The notes below the pieces were generated by a model. The model saw nothing but the letters and a program-made list of their open reading frames with translations. It did not search any database and had not been told where the DNA came from. Positions 1 to 9,854 of a stretch of 64,000 bases of DNA are shown one piece after another (within the stretch, counting starts at the first letter, position 1; each line of letters starts with the position of its first letter). The stretch comes from Chersky-840 sp963848335. Lineage in GTDB: Bacteria; Actinomycetota; Acidimicrobiia; Acidimicrobiales; UBA8190. Location of the stretch: positions 248,001-312,000 of the forward strand of contig CAWKDD010000001.1 of NCBI GenBank assembly GCA_963848335.1, in the 5' to 3' direction. Made by a program: the position numbers and the translations under genes.

Positions 1-1
1 G

Positions 2-256
2 TGCGCGCCGCGCATCGGCCGGCCATCGCTGCGGGGACCGGGCCTGCGTGCCAGCGTCCACCACGTCGCCCACGAGCTGGGAAAGCGGGGTTGGGGTCCG
101 GCCACGCTCCGCTTCGACGGGATCGAAGCGGTGGCGGTGGGGGCGGGCGGTGCCGCGCACGAGGGCGACGCCCTCGAGTTCGTGCTGGTCGCCACGGGCC
201 GTGCCGATGCCTCGGCACTCGGGCCCGAGGGTCCCCTCGACATCTACTCCTCGTAG
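2..256 (+). CDS. C-terminal fragment, possible maleylpyruvate isomerase-family protein
   Basis: The last 84 residues of a gene that begins before the window; the frame is open from base 2 to the TAG at 254-256. The tail (a stretch with FVLVATGRADAS followed by LGPEGPLDIY) resembles the C-terminal domain of the actinobacterial mycothiol-dependent maleylpyruvate isomerase / TIGR03083 family, where an ATGR.A segment precedes the end. Identification rests on this short tail only, so the function is tentative. It converges on the small minus-strand genes at 303-684. Confidence 0.4.
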   Translation, partial: CAPRIGRPSLRGPGLRASVHHVAHELGKRGWGPATLRFDGIEAVAVGAGGAAHEGDALEFVLVATGRADASALGPEGPLDIYSS

Positions 257-302
257 CGCCGGGACAGCTGTCGGGGCGCGGCCTGCGGTCCGAGGCGGCG
301 CG

Positions 303-463
303 TCAGCGCCGCCGTCCACCTCGACGCAGCCCCGCGAGAAGGCGAAGCCGGCCAACCAGAACACGAAGAACACGGCGGCCACGAACCACAGCAGGTGGAC
401 GGCGAACCCGACGCCGGCGAACACCACGGCCAGCACCAGGAACACGACGATGAGGCACCCCAT
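303..463 (-). CDS. small hydrophobic membrane protein, C-terminus uncertain
   Basis: ATG at 461-463 opens a reading of about 45 very hydrophobic residues with two predicted membrane spans (MGCLIVVFLVLAVVF, then LLWFVAAVFFVFWLAGF) ending in SRG. This resembles the short two-span 'hydrophobic protein' of streptomycetes, which normally ends in a basic tail. In this frame no stop occurs before the window edge, and the reading would run antisense through the gene at 2-256. A one- or two-base shift after SRG gives a basic tail and a stop at 303-305 or 244-246. A frameshift is therefore suspected and the end is only an estimate. It lies 29 bases downstream of the 63-residue gene at 493-684 and is probably co-transcribed with it. 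Confidence 0.45.
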
Positions 464-492
464 GGCGCGCGTCGCCGGCGCGACGGGCCGGC

Positions 493-684
493 TCAGACCT
501 TCCCGGGACGGGCCGCCGCCTGGTTGAAGTTCTCGCGCACGTCGCGCAGGTGCGACCGGATGCGCGTGACCGAGGGCGCCGCCTCGCCGTCGAGGGTCTT
601 GGCCATCTCCTCGACCGCCTCGGTGAGGTGCGCCACCGCCAGCTCCAGGGCGGTCAGGCGCCTGGAGAGCTCTCCGTCGTCCAT
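493..684 (-). CDS. small conserved acidic protein, 63 aa
   Basis: Short protein starting MDDGELSRRLTALE and rich in heptad-like hydrophobic spacing (LTALELAVAHLTEAVEEMAKTL), suggesting a coiled coil. No catalytic motif is visible. The start is supported by a TAGACT box 7 nt upstream of the ATG and no Shine-Dalgarno, the leaderless layout seen repeatedly in this window. It heads a probable two-gene unit with the small membrane protein at 303-463. Function unknown; a small scaffold or accessory protein is possible. Confidence 0.6.
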   Translation of the reverse strand: MDDGELSRRLTALELAVAHLTEAVEEMAKTLDGEAAPSVTRIRSHLRDVRENFNQAAARPGKV

Positions 685-691
685 GGGCCGG

Positions 692-697
692 AGTCTA
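692..697 (-). promoter_or_regulatory. -10 box (TAGACT), leaderless
   Basis: TAGACT on the minus strand, 7 nt before the ATG at 684. The geometry places transcription start at or next to the start codon. Confidence 0.45.
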
Positions 698-974
698 CGG
701 CGAACCCGACGAGGTGCCCCCTCGGCGGGATCCGGGACCCGGTCCCAGATTTTCGCTCAAGTCGGGTGCCCGGCGTGCCGATATACCAACGGGGAGGTGC
801 CGCCCGAGTCGCCCGGCGCAGGGGCCTCGGCACTCGGGCCCCTGGCCAACACCGAGCGTGAGCTGGGTGTGGCGACTAATGGGGACCACGGCCCATGCCG
901 ATGCTGTTGGCATGGGGAGACGTCATGCCAGGGCTCCGGAATCGGAGGGTTCCCAACCCGACGACCAGCCGAGC
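698..974. other. non-coding region before the c-di-GMP gene
   Basis: No convincing gene. The frame of the following gene stays open here, but the composition (runs of R, P, S, G) is not protein-like and no start with a good ribosome site is visible. It presumably carries the promoter of the gene at 975; I could not define it. Confidence 0.3.
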
Positions 975-3513
975 ATGACGCCGAGTCCGTCGACTGGCCC
1001 GTCACCGAAATCTTCACCGGGCCCGTCACCGGGCACGATGGCGCCCCCTCGGCGAGGACTGGCCCCGGTCCTGTTGTCGCTCTTCTTGGTGGTGGGGCTT
1101 CTGGCAGCAGCCGGTGCGGGGTGGAAGTGGACGGGCACGGTGAACGGCGGCGCCCGCCAGTCATTCGACCAGCGCGCCGCAGGGGTGGCGTCGCGGGTCA
1201 CGATGGCGCTGCAGGGAGCCACCGACCTCACCACGAGCACCCGAGCGCTGATCGGCCAGAACCCGGACCTGACCAACGTCGAGCTGGCGGGGTGGTTCTC
1301 CGCGCTGAGCGGTTCGCGCCAACAGTCCACGAGCGGAGTCGCCTATATCGAGAGCGTGTCGGCCTCCGAGTTCTACTACTTCCGCGTGGCGATGGCCGCC
1401 GACCCCACGAGCACCTTGTCGTCGGGCGTGCCGTTCACGGTCACTCCCAGCTCCGCCCAGGCCCCGTACTGCTTCACGCGCCTGCAGGCGCTGCGCAGCT
1501 CGTTGCAACATGCCGCCGGCGTGGCGCTGCCCCCCGGTCTCGACTGGTGCGACACCTCGGTGAACGGCGCGCTCGAGCGCGTCGCGTGACACGGGCCAGA
1601 TCGAGGTCGCGCCGCTGCTCGGGTCCGACGAGGTCAAGGCGCTGGGGCTCGACGCGGGGACCGATCTCACGTCGGGGAACGCGGTCGCCCACGTCATCGC
1701 GTCGATCGACCAGACCTTCGGCTCCACCGTCGTGATGGTGGCACCCGTCTACGATGGGCCCGCGCCGACGACCCTCACGGGACGGCGCGACGCGCTCGAA
1801 GGGTGGGTCGGCTCGGTCGTCGACACCGGCGAGGTCCTGACGGCGGCGCTGGGTGCACAGCGCGGCCTGCAGGTGACCCTGGCGCACAAGTCCGCCGGGC
1901 CCGCGGGGTCCAAAGCTCAGGTCATCGCCACCACCGCCCCCGCCAACACCAAAGGCGGGCTCGTCGACGTGCTCCGCCTCCATGGCAACGGTCGTTGGGT
2001 CGTCACCGTGCGCCAGCCGGGATCGGTCGGCACGGCGAGCGGGCGTGCCCAGGGCATGGCCGTCGGAGGCGCCCTCGCTCTCGCCACCCTGGTCGTCTTC
2101 TTCGTGCTGCTCGCGCTGGTCCGGTCCCGGCGCCGCGCCCTGCACACGGCCCTGCGCCACACGGGCGAATTGGAGCACCTGAACCTCCACGACGTCCTGA
2201 CCGGGCTGCCGAACCGCTCGTTGGTGCTCGACCGGGCCGAGCAGATGCTGTCTCGCAGCCGCCGCAGCCAGTTGCCCACCGCGGCCTTGTCCCTGGGCAT
2301 CGACGGGTTCAAGGAATTCAACGAGAGCCACGGCTACCAGACGGGGGACGAGTTGCTGAGGGCGGTCGCCGAGCGCCTGGTCACGGTGCTCAGGGAGGCT
2401 GACACCGTGGGGCGCGTGGGCGGCGACGAATTCATGGTGCTGACCGACGGTGCCTCGCTGGCGGCGGGGCCGGAGCTCGTGGCCGAGCGGATCCTCGAGG
2501 TCCTGCGCGAGCCGTTCTACCTGGGCGACGAACACGCCGAGCCCTACAGCGTGTCGGTCTCGGTCGGCATCGCGTTCGGGCCGCGCGTCGACGCCGACCA
2601 GCTGCTGAGCGACGCCACCACGGCGCTCTCCCAGGCCAAGGAAGCCGGCAAGGGTCGCTACGTGCTGTTCGGGCAGGACATGCCGCAGGCGATCGAGAGC
2701 CGCCTGGCCTTCGAGAACGAATTGCGCAGCGCCGTGGCCACGGACCAGTTCTTCCTCCGCTACCAGCCCATCTTCGACATCGACTCCCGGACCACCACGG
2801 GGGTGGAGGCCCTGCTGCGCTGGCAGCACCCCACCCGCCGGGTGATCCCGCCCGACCACTTCCTGCCCTTGCTCGAGGAGAGCGGCCTGATCGTGCCCCT
2901 GGGCCGCTGGGTGCTCAACGAGGCGTGCCGGCAAGGCGCGGCCTTGCACCACAGCGGGTACCTCATCACCATGTCGGTCAACGTCTCGGCCCGCCAGCTC
3001 GAGTCCGAGACGATCGTGGCCGACGTCGCCGACGCCCTGGCGGCATCGGGCTTCGAGCCCACCGCCCTGGTCCTCGAGATCACCGAGACCACGATCATGC
3101 GCGACACCGCGCTCATGGTCGACCGGCTCATCGCCCTCAAGGGCCTCGGAGTCCGCATCGCCATCGACGACTTCGGAACCGGCTACTCGTCGCTCGCCTA
3201 CCTGCGCCAGTTCCCCGTCGACATCCTCAAGATCGACCGCTCCTTCATCAGCTCGCTGGCCACGACGCGCGACTCTTCGATGCTCATCCACACCCTCGTC
3301 CAGTTCGGCAAGACCCTGGGCCTCGAGACCATCGCCGAGGGGATCGAGGAGGAGGGCCAGATCGACCCCCTCCTGGCCGAGCAGTGCGACACCGGACAGG
3401 GCTTCCTCTACGGGCGCCCGCTGTCTCCCACCCAGCTCGACATCTTCCTGCGCACGCACCTGACCCAGGAGCCTCCGCTGTGGGTGGTGCCCCCCAACCC
3501 GGTGGCCCGCTAG
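975..3513 (+). CDS. CHASE-GGDEF-EAL c-di-GMP enzyme (one frameshift)
   Basis: Membrane-anchored bifunctional c-di-GMP enzyme. An N-terminal span (VLLSLFLVVGLLAAAGAGW) precedes a periplasmic CHASE-like sensor, a second span near 2080-2120, then GGDEF (RVGGDEF near 2430) and EAL (VEALLRW near 2810) domains. The RxxD inhibitory site (READ) sits five residues before GGDEF. The EAL catalytic residues look intact: IDDFGTGYS, KIDRSFI and AEGIEEE. The helix normally reading DLDxFK is GIDGFKEF, and GHxxGD is altered to GYQTGD, so cyclase activity is less certain than phosphodiesterase activity. The reading frame breaks at a TGA at 1587-1589; dropping one base near there joins both halves without loss. 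ATG 975 was chosen because it starts just before the first span; ATG 912 and 879 are alternatives. Confidence 0.75.
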
Positions 3514-3581
3514 GACCGACATCAGCCCGTGGGGAGCCCCCGCGGGGTTCGGGTGTCATGATGGACGCCGGGAGGGGAACA

Positions 3582-4784
3582 GTGAGAAGGACAGCGCCGG
3601 TCAGTGCCTGGGAGAGCGACTTCGACGTGCTCGACGCCCGGTACGTGGCCGACCCCTTCACGATCTGGGACCAGCTCCGCCACAGCTGCCCCATCGCGCA
3701 CACCGACCGGCGGGGGAGCACGTGGTTGCCCACCCGCTACCAGGACGTCACGGCCATCGCCCACGACATCGAGCACTTCAGCTCGCTCGAGGTCGCCGTG
3801 ATCCCTTTCGAAGGTGAAGAGCCCGAGGAGCCCGTCCTCCCCTACGGACTGCCCCCCATCTCCGCAGACCCGCCCCTGCACACCTGGACGCGCCGATTGC
3901 TCTTGCCGTGGTTCTCCCACAAGCGCGTGGCGAGCTACGAGACGATGACGCGCGGGCTGTGCTCGGGGTTGATCGACGGCTTCATCGCTCAGGGCCGGGC
4001 CGACGCCGCCTCGGACTACGCCCAGCAGATCCCCGTCCGGGTGATCGCCCACATCCTCGGCGTGAGCCCCGACCTCTCCGACACCTTCACCGGATGGGTG
4101 CGCGACGTTCTGGAGTTCGCCGACGACCACGACCGACGCGTGCACGGGGTGCAGGGACTGCTCGAGTACTTCATCGACGAGGTAGCCAAGAGACGTGCCC
4201 AGCCCGGCGACGACCTGCTGAGCGAGCTGTTGCGCACCGAGGTCGATGGCGCACCCATCGAGGACAGCCTCGTGCTGGGAGCGGCCGCCCTCGTGCTGAT
4301 CGCGGGCGTCGACACCACCTGGAGCGCCATCGGGTCCTCGCTCTGGCACCTGGCGACCCACCAGGCGGACCGCACCCGCATGGTGGAGGACCCCGAGGTC
4401 ATGTCGCTCGCCGTGGAGGAGCTGTTGCGGGCCTACTCACCTGTGACCATGGCCCGCGTCGTGACCACCGACGTGGAGTACGCCGGGTGCCCCATGAAGG
4501 CGGGCGACAAGATCCTGATGAACTTCCCTGCCGCCAACCGCGACCCCGAGGTGTTCGAGGAGGCCGACGAAGTGGTCCTCGACCGCACCCACAACCGCCA
4601 CGTGGCGTTCGGCTCGGGGATCCACCGCTGCGCCGGGTCGAACCTGGCCCGGATGGAGCTGCGCGTCGCCCTCGAGGAGTGGCTGCGCCGGATCCCCGAA
4701 TTCCGCCTGGCCGAGGGCGAGGAGGTCACTTGGGCCGGGGGCCAGGTCCGGGGGCCCCGCCTGCTGCCGGTGGTGTTCGCGTGA
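3582..4784 (+). CDS. cytochrome P450
   Basis: 400-residue bacterial class I P450. I-helix oxygen-activation motif AGVDTT, ExxR motif (EELLR), and heme-binding loop FGSGIHRCAG with Cys350 as the thiolate ligand are all present, and the length is typical. GTG 3582 is chosen because GGAGGGG (3571-3577) sits at the right distance; the upstream ATG pair at 3558/3561 lies before that site. The next gene, a ferredoxin, overlaps the stop by four bases (GTGA), so the two are translationally coupled and the ferredoxin is the likely electron donor. The substrate cannot be told from sequence. A ferredoxin reductase is not encoded nearby. Confidence 0.93.
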   Translation: MRRTAPVSAWESDFDVLDARYVADPFTIWDQLRHSCPIAHTDRRGSTWLPTRYQDVTAIAHDIEHFSSLEVAVIPFEGEEPEEPVLPYGLPPISADPPLHTWTRRLLLPWFSHKRVASYETMTRGLCSGLIDGFIAQGRADAASDYAQQIPVRVIAHILGVSPDLSDTFTGWVRDVLEFADDHDRRVHGVQGLLEYFIDEVAKRRAQPGDDLLSELLRTEVDGAPIEDSLVLGAAALVLIAGVDTTWSAIGSSLWHLATHQADRTRMVEDPEVMSLAVEELLRAYSPVTMARVVTTDVEYAGCPMKAGDKILMNFPAANRDPEVFEEADEVVLDRTHNRHVAFGSGIHRCAGSNLARMELRVALEEWLRRIPEFRLAEGEEVTWAGGQVRGPRLLPVVFA

Positions 4785-4981
4785 GGATCCACGTGGACCC
4801 CGACAAGTGCCAGGGCCACGCCCGCTGTTACGGGTTGGTCCCCGAGCTCTTCGAGATCGACGACTACGGCCTGTCCACTGCGGTGGGCGACGGCTCGGTG
4901 CCGCCCGAGCTCGAAGAGCGCGCCCGTCTCGCCATCGCCAACTGCCCGGAATTCGCGGTGGAGGAGGTCCCGCCCGCGTAG
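4781..4981 (+). CDS. small 3Fe-4S type ferredoxin, P450 partner
   Basis: 66-residue ferredoxin starting at a GTG that overlaps the P450 stop. The cluster motif is C10-x2-H13-x2-C16 ... NCP, so only three of the usual four cysteines are present and His replaces the second. Such CxxHxxC...CP ferredoxins are known beside actinobacterial P450 genes and usually carry a [3Fe-4S] cluster. It would pass electrons from a reductase encoded elsewhere to the adjacent P450. Very acidic overall, as expected for an electron-transfer partner. Confidence 0.9.
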   Translation: MRIHVDPDKCQGHARCYGLVPELFEIDDYGLSTAVGDGSVPPELEERARLAIANCPEFAVEEVPPA

Positions 4982-5000
4982 GGCCACTCCTCGCCGGCGA

Positions 5001-5024
5001 GGCCCGACACCCCGGCGTCGGGTC
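5001..5024. terminator. hairpin between convergent genes
   Basis: GGCCCGAC / GTCGGGTC form an 8-bp stem (one G-U pair) with an 8-nt loop, between the convergent ferredoxin and CocE-type hydrolase genes. No T-run, as is common in high-GC actinobacteria; it could serve both strands. Confidence 0.45.
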
Positions 5025-5042
5025 TCGTGAGGGCCGGGAGCC

Positions 5043-7321
5043 TCAATCCTGGTTGGCCATCTTCGAGTACGGCCGGCACGGCTCGCCCCGCAGCGCACCG
5101 CACGCCGGCATCGTCGTCGTGGGGTCGACGCCGTGGACGACGTTGACGACGAGCGACGAGGGTATGGCGCCACCGAGTGACACCGTGTCGGTCACCGAGC
5201 CGTGGGTCGCCGGGGTCTCGAAGGCCCACGATGGCCGGTCGCCACCGGGCGCCGAGATGACGATGCGCAACCGGGTGCCGGCCCGGAACGTGTGGGCCAT
5301 GGGGTCGATCGGGATGCGGACCAGGGTGTAGCGGCCCGCGGGCGGGTCGACCCGGTCCGACTTGAGGTAGGACGGGACGGGGTCGAGGACCGTCGACGAC
5401 TTCGCCGGCGTGTGGTACGCAGCGCGCAGGAACCCCGAAGTGACGTACTCCTCTTGGGTCTCGCCGGACCGGACCTCGGTCACGGTGACCTGGAGGTCGG
5501 TGTCCGACGCACTGGACCGCAGCCAGAGGGCGAGGCTGGCGGGGCCCACCACGGTGGTGGCCGACGCCAAGGGGGGGTCTCGAAGGCGATCCCGTTGGCG
5601 CCGGGCACCGTCGTCCAGTCGTAGGGCGGCTGGGCGGCGAAGGCGTTGCCCGAGGGCAGGTCGGTGGCGGGACGGACCGAGGGGTCGGGGCGGAACGTCG
5701 CCTTGGCGGTCGCACCCTTGGACGACGACAGGGTGCCTCGCGAGCCGAGGTAGAGCCGGGTGACGGTGCCCGACGGTGGCCACGAGGAGTAGTCGGCCTC
5801 GTAGGTGGGCTGCAGAGCCCCGGGCCCGAGGTCGCCTCCCCCGTTGTCGAAGAGCACCCTGACTCGGGGGTCCTGGGCCGCGAAGTCGGCTTGGGCCGCG
5901 CCGACCGAGGAGGCGTCGGTGAAGCGCAGCGCCGGCACGGGCATGGACTTGGCCCCGCCGGTAGCCGTGGCGTAGACGTCGGGGGCGAGCAACGTCAGGA
6001 AGGGATTGGGAGTCGGCACCTGACCGGCCACGTAGATGTCGAGGAATTCGAGCCAGCGCGACAGCGTGTCGGGCCCGAGGGAGTCGATGTGCGTTCCGTT
6101 GAGCATGGTGACGTAGACGTTCTTGTCGTGTCCCAGAGCCGAGATCAGCGCCGGCCACTGCGGACCCGTCTGCTCGTCCTCGAGGGCCCCCACGAGGAAC
6201 ACCGGGACCTTCACGTGGGTGGCCCACATGGCGGGAGAGCGCTGGTCGAACAGCGACGGGACCCGGGTGAGGGCCGGTCCCACCAGCGACGCCAGCTGCT
6301 GGGCTTCGGGGTGCAGGCTCTGATTGGCGAGGCACGTGGTGTCACCGGCCGCGATCTCGGCGGTCGCCCACGGCTGGCCGCCTTTGGGGGCGGCCTTGGC
6401 GTCGGAGATGCGCTGGGCCACCCAGCTCTTGGCGAACCCGCTGTTGTAGATCCCCCCCGGGTAGCCCGTCGAGAAGAGGTCGTCGGTCGAGCTGAGAGGG
6501 GTGATGGCCGCCAGGTCCGGAGGGTCGGTGCCCGCCACCTCGAACTGGGAGATACCCGAGTAGGAGATGCCGACCATGCCCACCTTGTGGTGCAGCACCC
6601 AGGATTGGGCCCCGACCGTCTGGATCACGTCGTAGCCGTCGTAGTCCGAATCCAGGCCGAAGAGGTCGAACGCACCTCCCGAGCACCCGGTGCCGCGCAT
6701 CTGCACGCTGACGGTGGCAAAGCCGAGCAGCGGTGCGATCACGCTTCCGACCACGGTCGCCGTGTCGGGGAGCAGAGGGTCGCTCGTCGGTGCCGTGCCC
6801 TCGAGGGCGTCGATGAGGCTGTGGGGGGCGGCCGTGGCATAGCCCGAGTACTCGATGACGGTGGGGAAGGGGCCGTCGGCCAGGGTCTTGCCCGGCGGCA
6901 GGCGCACCGTGGCGGCGATGGTGATCCCGTCGCGCATCGCCACGTAATTGAGCCCGGCGTGAAGGTGCTGTGACGAATAGAAAGAGGGGGACGGCGTCGA
7001 GTCCGTCGACAGCACCGAGAACGGCGCCGTCTGGCGCGGTCTGGGCCCCGTCTCCTCGAACCGAAAGCCACGACCGGGCGTGAGGTTGCGGATGATGAGC
7101 CCGCCCAGGCTGTCGACGACGCCGGTACCGACCTTGGAGCCCGATCCGTTCACCAGGGTGAGGTGGGCGCCGGGTGGCGCCCCCAGGACGTAGGCCTGGT
7201 CGATCGATCCATGGCCCCGGAACCCCGACGGCGGCGCCGCCAAGCTCGGGGTCGAGGTGGTGGCGACGAGCATGCCGGCCGTGGCGAGGGCAGCCAGAAC
7301 GGCGGCCGTGAGCCGCCTCAT
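5043..7321 (-). CDS. exported CocE/NonD-type alpha/beta hydrolase (one frameshift)
   Basis: Secreted serine hydrolase of the X-Pro dipeptidyl-peptidase (S15)/CocE family. A Sec signal peptide (MRRLTAAVLAALATAG ... PSLAA) is followed by the alpha/beta-hydrolase domain with nucleophile motif GISYSG, a candidate acid in GALEDEQTG and a candidate histidine in NGTHIDS, then the jelly-roll C-terminal domain. The frame breaks after AFETPP at about 5570-5580, inside a run of seven G on the plus strand; the other frame continues to a stop at 5043 with the expected C-terminal domain. A homopolymer error is likely. GTG 7336 is an alternative start. Substrate unknown; peptides or ester/amide compounds are typical. 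Confidence 0.8.
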
Positions 7322-7405
7322 GGGAATACCCCGCACGAACCACCCCGATCGCGCCGGCCACCCCGATGGGTCAGCGTCGGGTCGCCAGGGTAGTCGCCTC
7401 GGGGT

Positions 7406-7573
7406 CTAGGCGGCCTCGACGATCAGGCGAACGAGCCTGCCGTTGACCCGGCGGACCACCGAGGCGGGGCGATGTGACTCGGCGACGGCGGCGAGAGCGA
7501 GCACGTCCTGGCCCAGGTCCTCGGCCAGGCAAGCCTGCTCGTACTCGCTCGCCGCAGTCTCACCTGTCGCCAT
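7406..7573 (-). CDS. small hypothetical protein, 55 aa
   Basis: ATG at 7571-7573 to TAG at 7406-7408. The protein starts MATGETAASEYEQACLAEDLGQ and ends VNGRLVRLIVEAA. Codon use is strongly GC-rich at third positions as in neighbouring genes, which supports coding. No domain recognised; it is amphipathic and soluble-looking. It sits between the CocE-type hydrolase and the DUF4232 gene, all on the minus strand. Confidence 0.5.
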   Translation of the reverse strand: MATGETAASEYEQACLAEDLGQDVLALAAVAESHRPASVVRRVNGRLVRLIVEAA

Positions 7574-7634
7574 GGCAATCGCCCCCCGGTGGCCGATCTT
7601 GGGACGCGGGGATCAACGCGTCTCCAAAGGACGG

Positions 7635-8390
7635 TCAACTTCTGGGCAACGGAGGCGGAGAGCCCGTGCCGAAGGGTCCCACGTCGAAGCCGACGACGCC
7701 GTAGGTGAAGCGCAAGGGTTCGAGGACCAGCAGCGGGCTCACCGTCTTCGGCGGGGTGATCTGGAGCCACTTGCCCTCGTAGCAGGCGTCGGGGATGGCG
7801 GTGGGGCCCGCGCCCGGGGTCAGGATGTCGTTGCACACGTCGGGGTACGAGAGCTCGAACCAGGCCCGCGCTTCAGGGGCGACGACGACCCGCGTCGGGC
7901 CCGCTGGTGCGGCCCCGGAGCTGGTGCCCATGGTGGCCACGTCCTGGGTCGCAGCGGGGAGGGCCGTGCCGTTGTCGCTGTTCACGGCGAGCCCGGGGTA
8001 GCCCAGCAACGCGCACGGGGACAGCGAGATATTGGTGAGCGACACGGTCTGGTACATGGTGCCGTTGATGCCCTGCCAATTGGTCACGGCCCCACTGAGC
8101 TGGCCGCTCACGCAGTTGGGCGGGCCCGACGCGGCCGTGGTGGTGGGCCCGCCGGAGGTGGTGGTGGTGCCCCGGGTGACGTGAGCGGGCGAGGCGTAGT
8201 ACTTGCGCAATGCCACCACCATCCGGTCGATACCGAAGGCGGCGCCTCCTGCCGCGATCGCCACCGTCACGACCAGTCCGGCGACGCGGGCCCGGCGCCA
8301 CAGCCGGCGGCGCCGGACGCGGCGCCGCACCATCTCTTGGACCTTCGATGGGTTCTTCATGTCCTGGTTCTTCGTGTCCTGGGTCTTCAC
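7635..8390 (-). CDS. membrane-anchored DUF4232 protein
   Basis: 251 residues: a very basic N-terminus (MVRRRVRRRRLWRRAR), one transmembrane segment (VAGLVVTVAIAAGGAAFGI), a Thr/Ser-rich linker, then an extracellular DUF4232 domain recognisable by NCVSGQLSG, the SLTNISLSPCALLGYPG stretch and a second Cys pair (VCNDI, DACYEG). DUF4232 is a secreted beta-sandwich of unknown function common in actinobacteria. The start is ambiguous: GTG 8390 and ATG 8360 both lie inside a tandem repeat whose units each begin with a GTGAAGA- or ATGAAGA-like sequence. Confidence 0.75.
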   Translation of the reverse strand: MKTQDTKNQDMKNPSKVQEMVRRRVRRRRLWRRARVAGLVVTVAIAAGGAAFGIDRMVVALRKYYASPAHVTRGTTTTSGGPTTTAASGPPNCVSGQLSGAVTNWQGINGTMYQTVSLTNISLSPCALLGYPGLAVNSDNGTALPAATQDVATMGTSSGAAPAGPTRVVVAPEARAWFELSYPDVCNDILTPGAGPTAIPDACYEGKWLQITPPKTVSPLLVLEPLRFTYGVVGFDVGPFGTGSPPPLPRS

Positions 8391-8424
8391 GTCGGGCTCT
8401 TCACGTCGGGGTCTTCACGTCCTG
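8352..8424 (-). repeat. five-unit 14/15-bp tandem repeat with micro-ORFs
   Basis: Read on the minus strand, five consecutive units begin near GTGAAGACCCCGAC. The two upstream units are 14 bp and the three within the DUF4232 gene are 15 bp. The 14-bp spacing creates two five-residue micro-ORFs (MKTPT, 8401-8418; MKSPT, 8387-8404). Each stop overlaps the next GTG start by four bases, the last overlapping the GTG 8390 start of the DUF4232 gene. Confidence 0.7.
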
Positions 8425-8730
8425 GGGTGGGCCGATTCTCGACAAGACGGCGCTCTTCCGGATCCCCCTGGGGCAGGGGCCGGCCGGAAGCTGACCGGTA
8501 TCTTCGGTCACAGAGTGCCTCGGCGCGTAGTCGGAGGCCTTCCCGGCACCCCGGGGCGGCCTCCGGGCTCGGTGGGCAGCCCCGCCCCGGGGTGCGTCGA
8601 GGGCGCGGCGGGAAGGTTCGAAGTGTCGGGCCGGGGACCGAGGCAAGGGGCAATTGCGGCTTCGGGGGGTGCCGCGAGATCCTGGGCCGAGCGCGGCGCA
8701 CTCGACCGCCTCGCCGGCCGGGGGAGGGCC
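8425..8730. other. intergenic region between divergent genes
   Basis: About 300 bases between the DUF4232 gene (minus) and the PhyH gene (plus). It is open in several frames but shows no protein-like composition. It must hold both promoters; none could be assigned with confidence. Confidence 0.3.
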
Positions 8731-9684
8731 ATGGGCGCACGACAGGCACGGGATGACGAAGTCGCCAGGTGGCGTGAGCACGGGTGGGTCCTCCTCGAAG
8801 GCCTCGTCCCTGGGGAAGAGATCGACGCCGCCCAGGCCGATCTTTACGCGTTGTTCCCCACGGCCGAGCAGTACCACGCCGATCCCGACGGGGAGACCGA
8901 GCGCCGCCTCGGGCGCCCCGCCCCGGTCCACGAGTTCCCCTGGCCGGCACAGGGACCGGGCTTCCGACACGACCAGCACCGCTGGATGGGCGAGTTCCCG
9001 TTCCCCGGCGCAGGCCTGCTCAACCGGCTCGTGGTCCATCCCTCGATCGTCGACTTCGCGGCCCGGGCCCTCGGCGGTTCCGACATCCGCCTCTACCAAG
9101 CGCAGGTGTCGGCCAAGTACGCGGGCATCACCAATTACGAGCAGCCCATGCACACGGACCGGAACCATTCGTGGCTGCCGGCGAGGGGGGAGGCGCCGTG
9201 GTGGCACCTGGAGGGCTTCCTCTACCTCTCCGACGTCAGCCCGACCACTGCTCCCACGCACCTGGTGTCGGTGCTCGATTCGGCGCGGCGACGCACCACG
9301 GTCCCGCTCGTGATGCCCGAGGGTGACCCCGAGCTCTACGCCGCCGAGCGGGGAGCCCTCGGGGTGCGAGGTTCGTACCTCGCATACCGGCCTGACGTCT
9401 TCCACCGGGCTGTCGAACTCACCGAGCCCGGCGGTGCCCGGTTCCTCCTGAACGCGAGCTACAAGCTCGCGGGCCAGGACTGGGTGGGCTACCACACCAT
9501 GCAGTCGCGCTCGACCTCGCCTCACTGGGTGGCGTTCGTCGAGGGTTCGACCCCGGCCGAGCTGGCGTTGTTCGGGTTCCCGCCTCCCGGGCATCCCGTG
9601 TGGAACAGCGCCGTCCTCGACGCCACGCAACGCCTCTACCCCGGTCTCGACACGGCTCCCTGGCGATCGCAACTCGAGGGCTGA
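8731..9684 (+). CDS. phytanoyl-CoA dioxygenase (PhyH) family oxygenase
   Basis: 317-residue Fe(II)/2-oxoglutarate-dependent dioxygenase of the PhyH family. The metal triad is visible: H141-x-D143 in MHTDRNHS and distal H225 in PDVFHRAVEL. The ATG at 8731 is preceded by GGGGAGGG at correct spacing, so the longer upstream open frame is not used. Members hydroxylate small hydrophobic or secondary-metabolite substrates; the substrate here is unknown. It stands alone, with a lipoprotein gene 170 bases downstream. Confidence 0.88.
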   Translation: MGARQARDDEVARWREHGWVLLEGLVPGEEIDAAQADLYALFPTAEQYHADPDGETERRLGRPAPVHEFPWPAQGPGFRHDQHRWMGEFPFPGAGLLNRLVVHPSIVDFAARALGGSDIRLYQAQVSAKYAGITNYEQPMHTDRNHSWLPARGEAPWWHLEGFLYLSDVSPTTAPTHLVSVLDSARRRTTVPLVMPEGDPELYAAERGALGVRGSYLAYRPDVFHRAVELTEPGGARFLLNASYKLAGQDWVGYHTMQSRSTSPHWVAFVEGSTPAELALFGFPPPGHPVWNSAVLDATQRLYPGLDTAPWRSQLEG

Positions 9685-9854
9685 GCCACGACGGGCGGGC
9701 CCGTCGTCCGGCCCGGGCGGTGCAGGGCGGATTCTCAGCAAATCGACAGCAAGATCCGGTACTGCTTGTGCCGGGAGGCCGATTCGGCCGGAGAGGGCAC
9801 CCGCCTTGAAGACCACCGGTCCGGGGGGCGGCCTCGATGAGCGCAGGAGGAGTC

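Noticed and set aside
1474..3522. 682-codon minus-strand open frame over the first c-di-GMP gene
   Set aside because: Very high GC removes stops from the opposite strand; composition is poor and the plus-strand protein has full GGDEF/EAL motifs.
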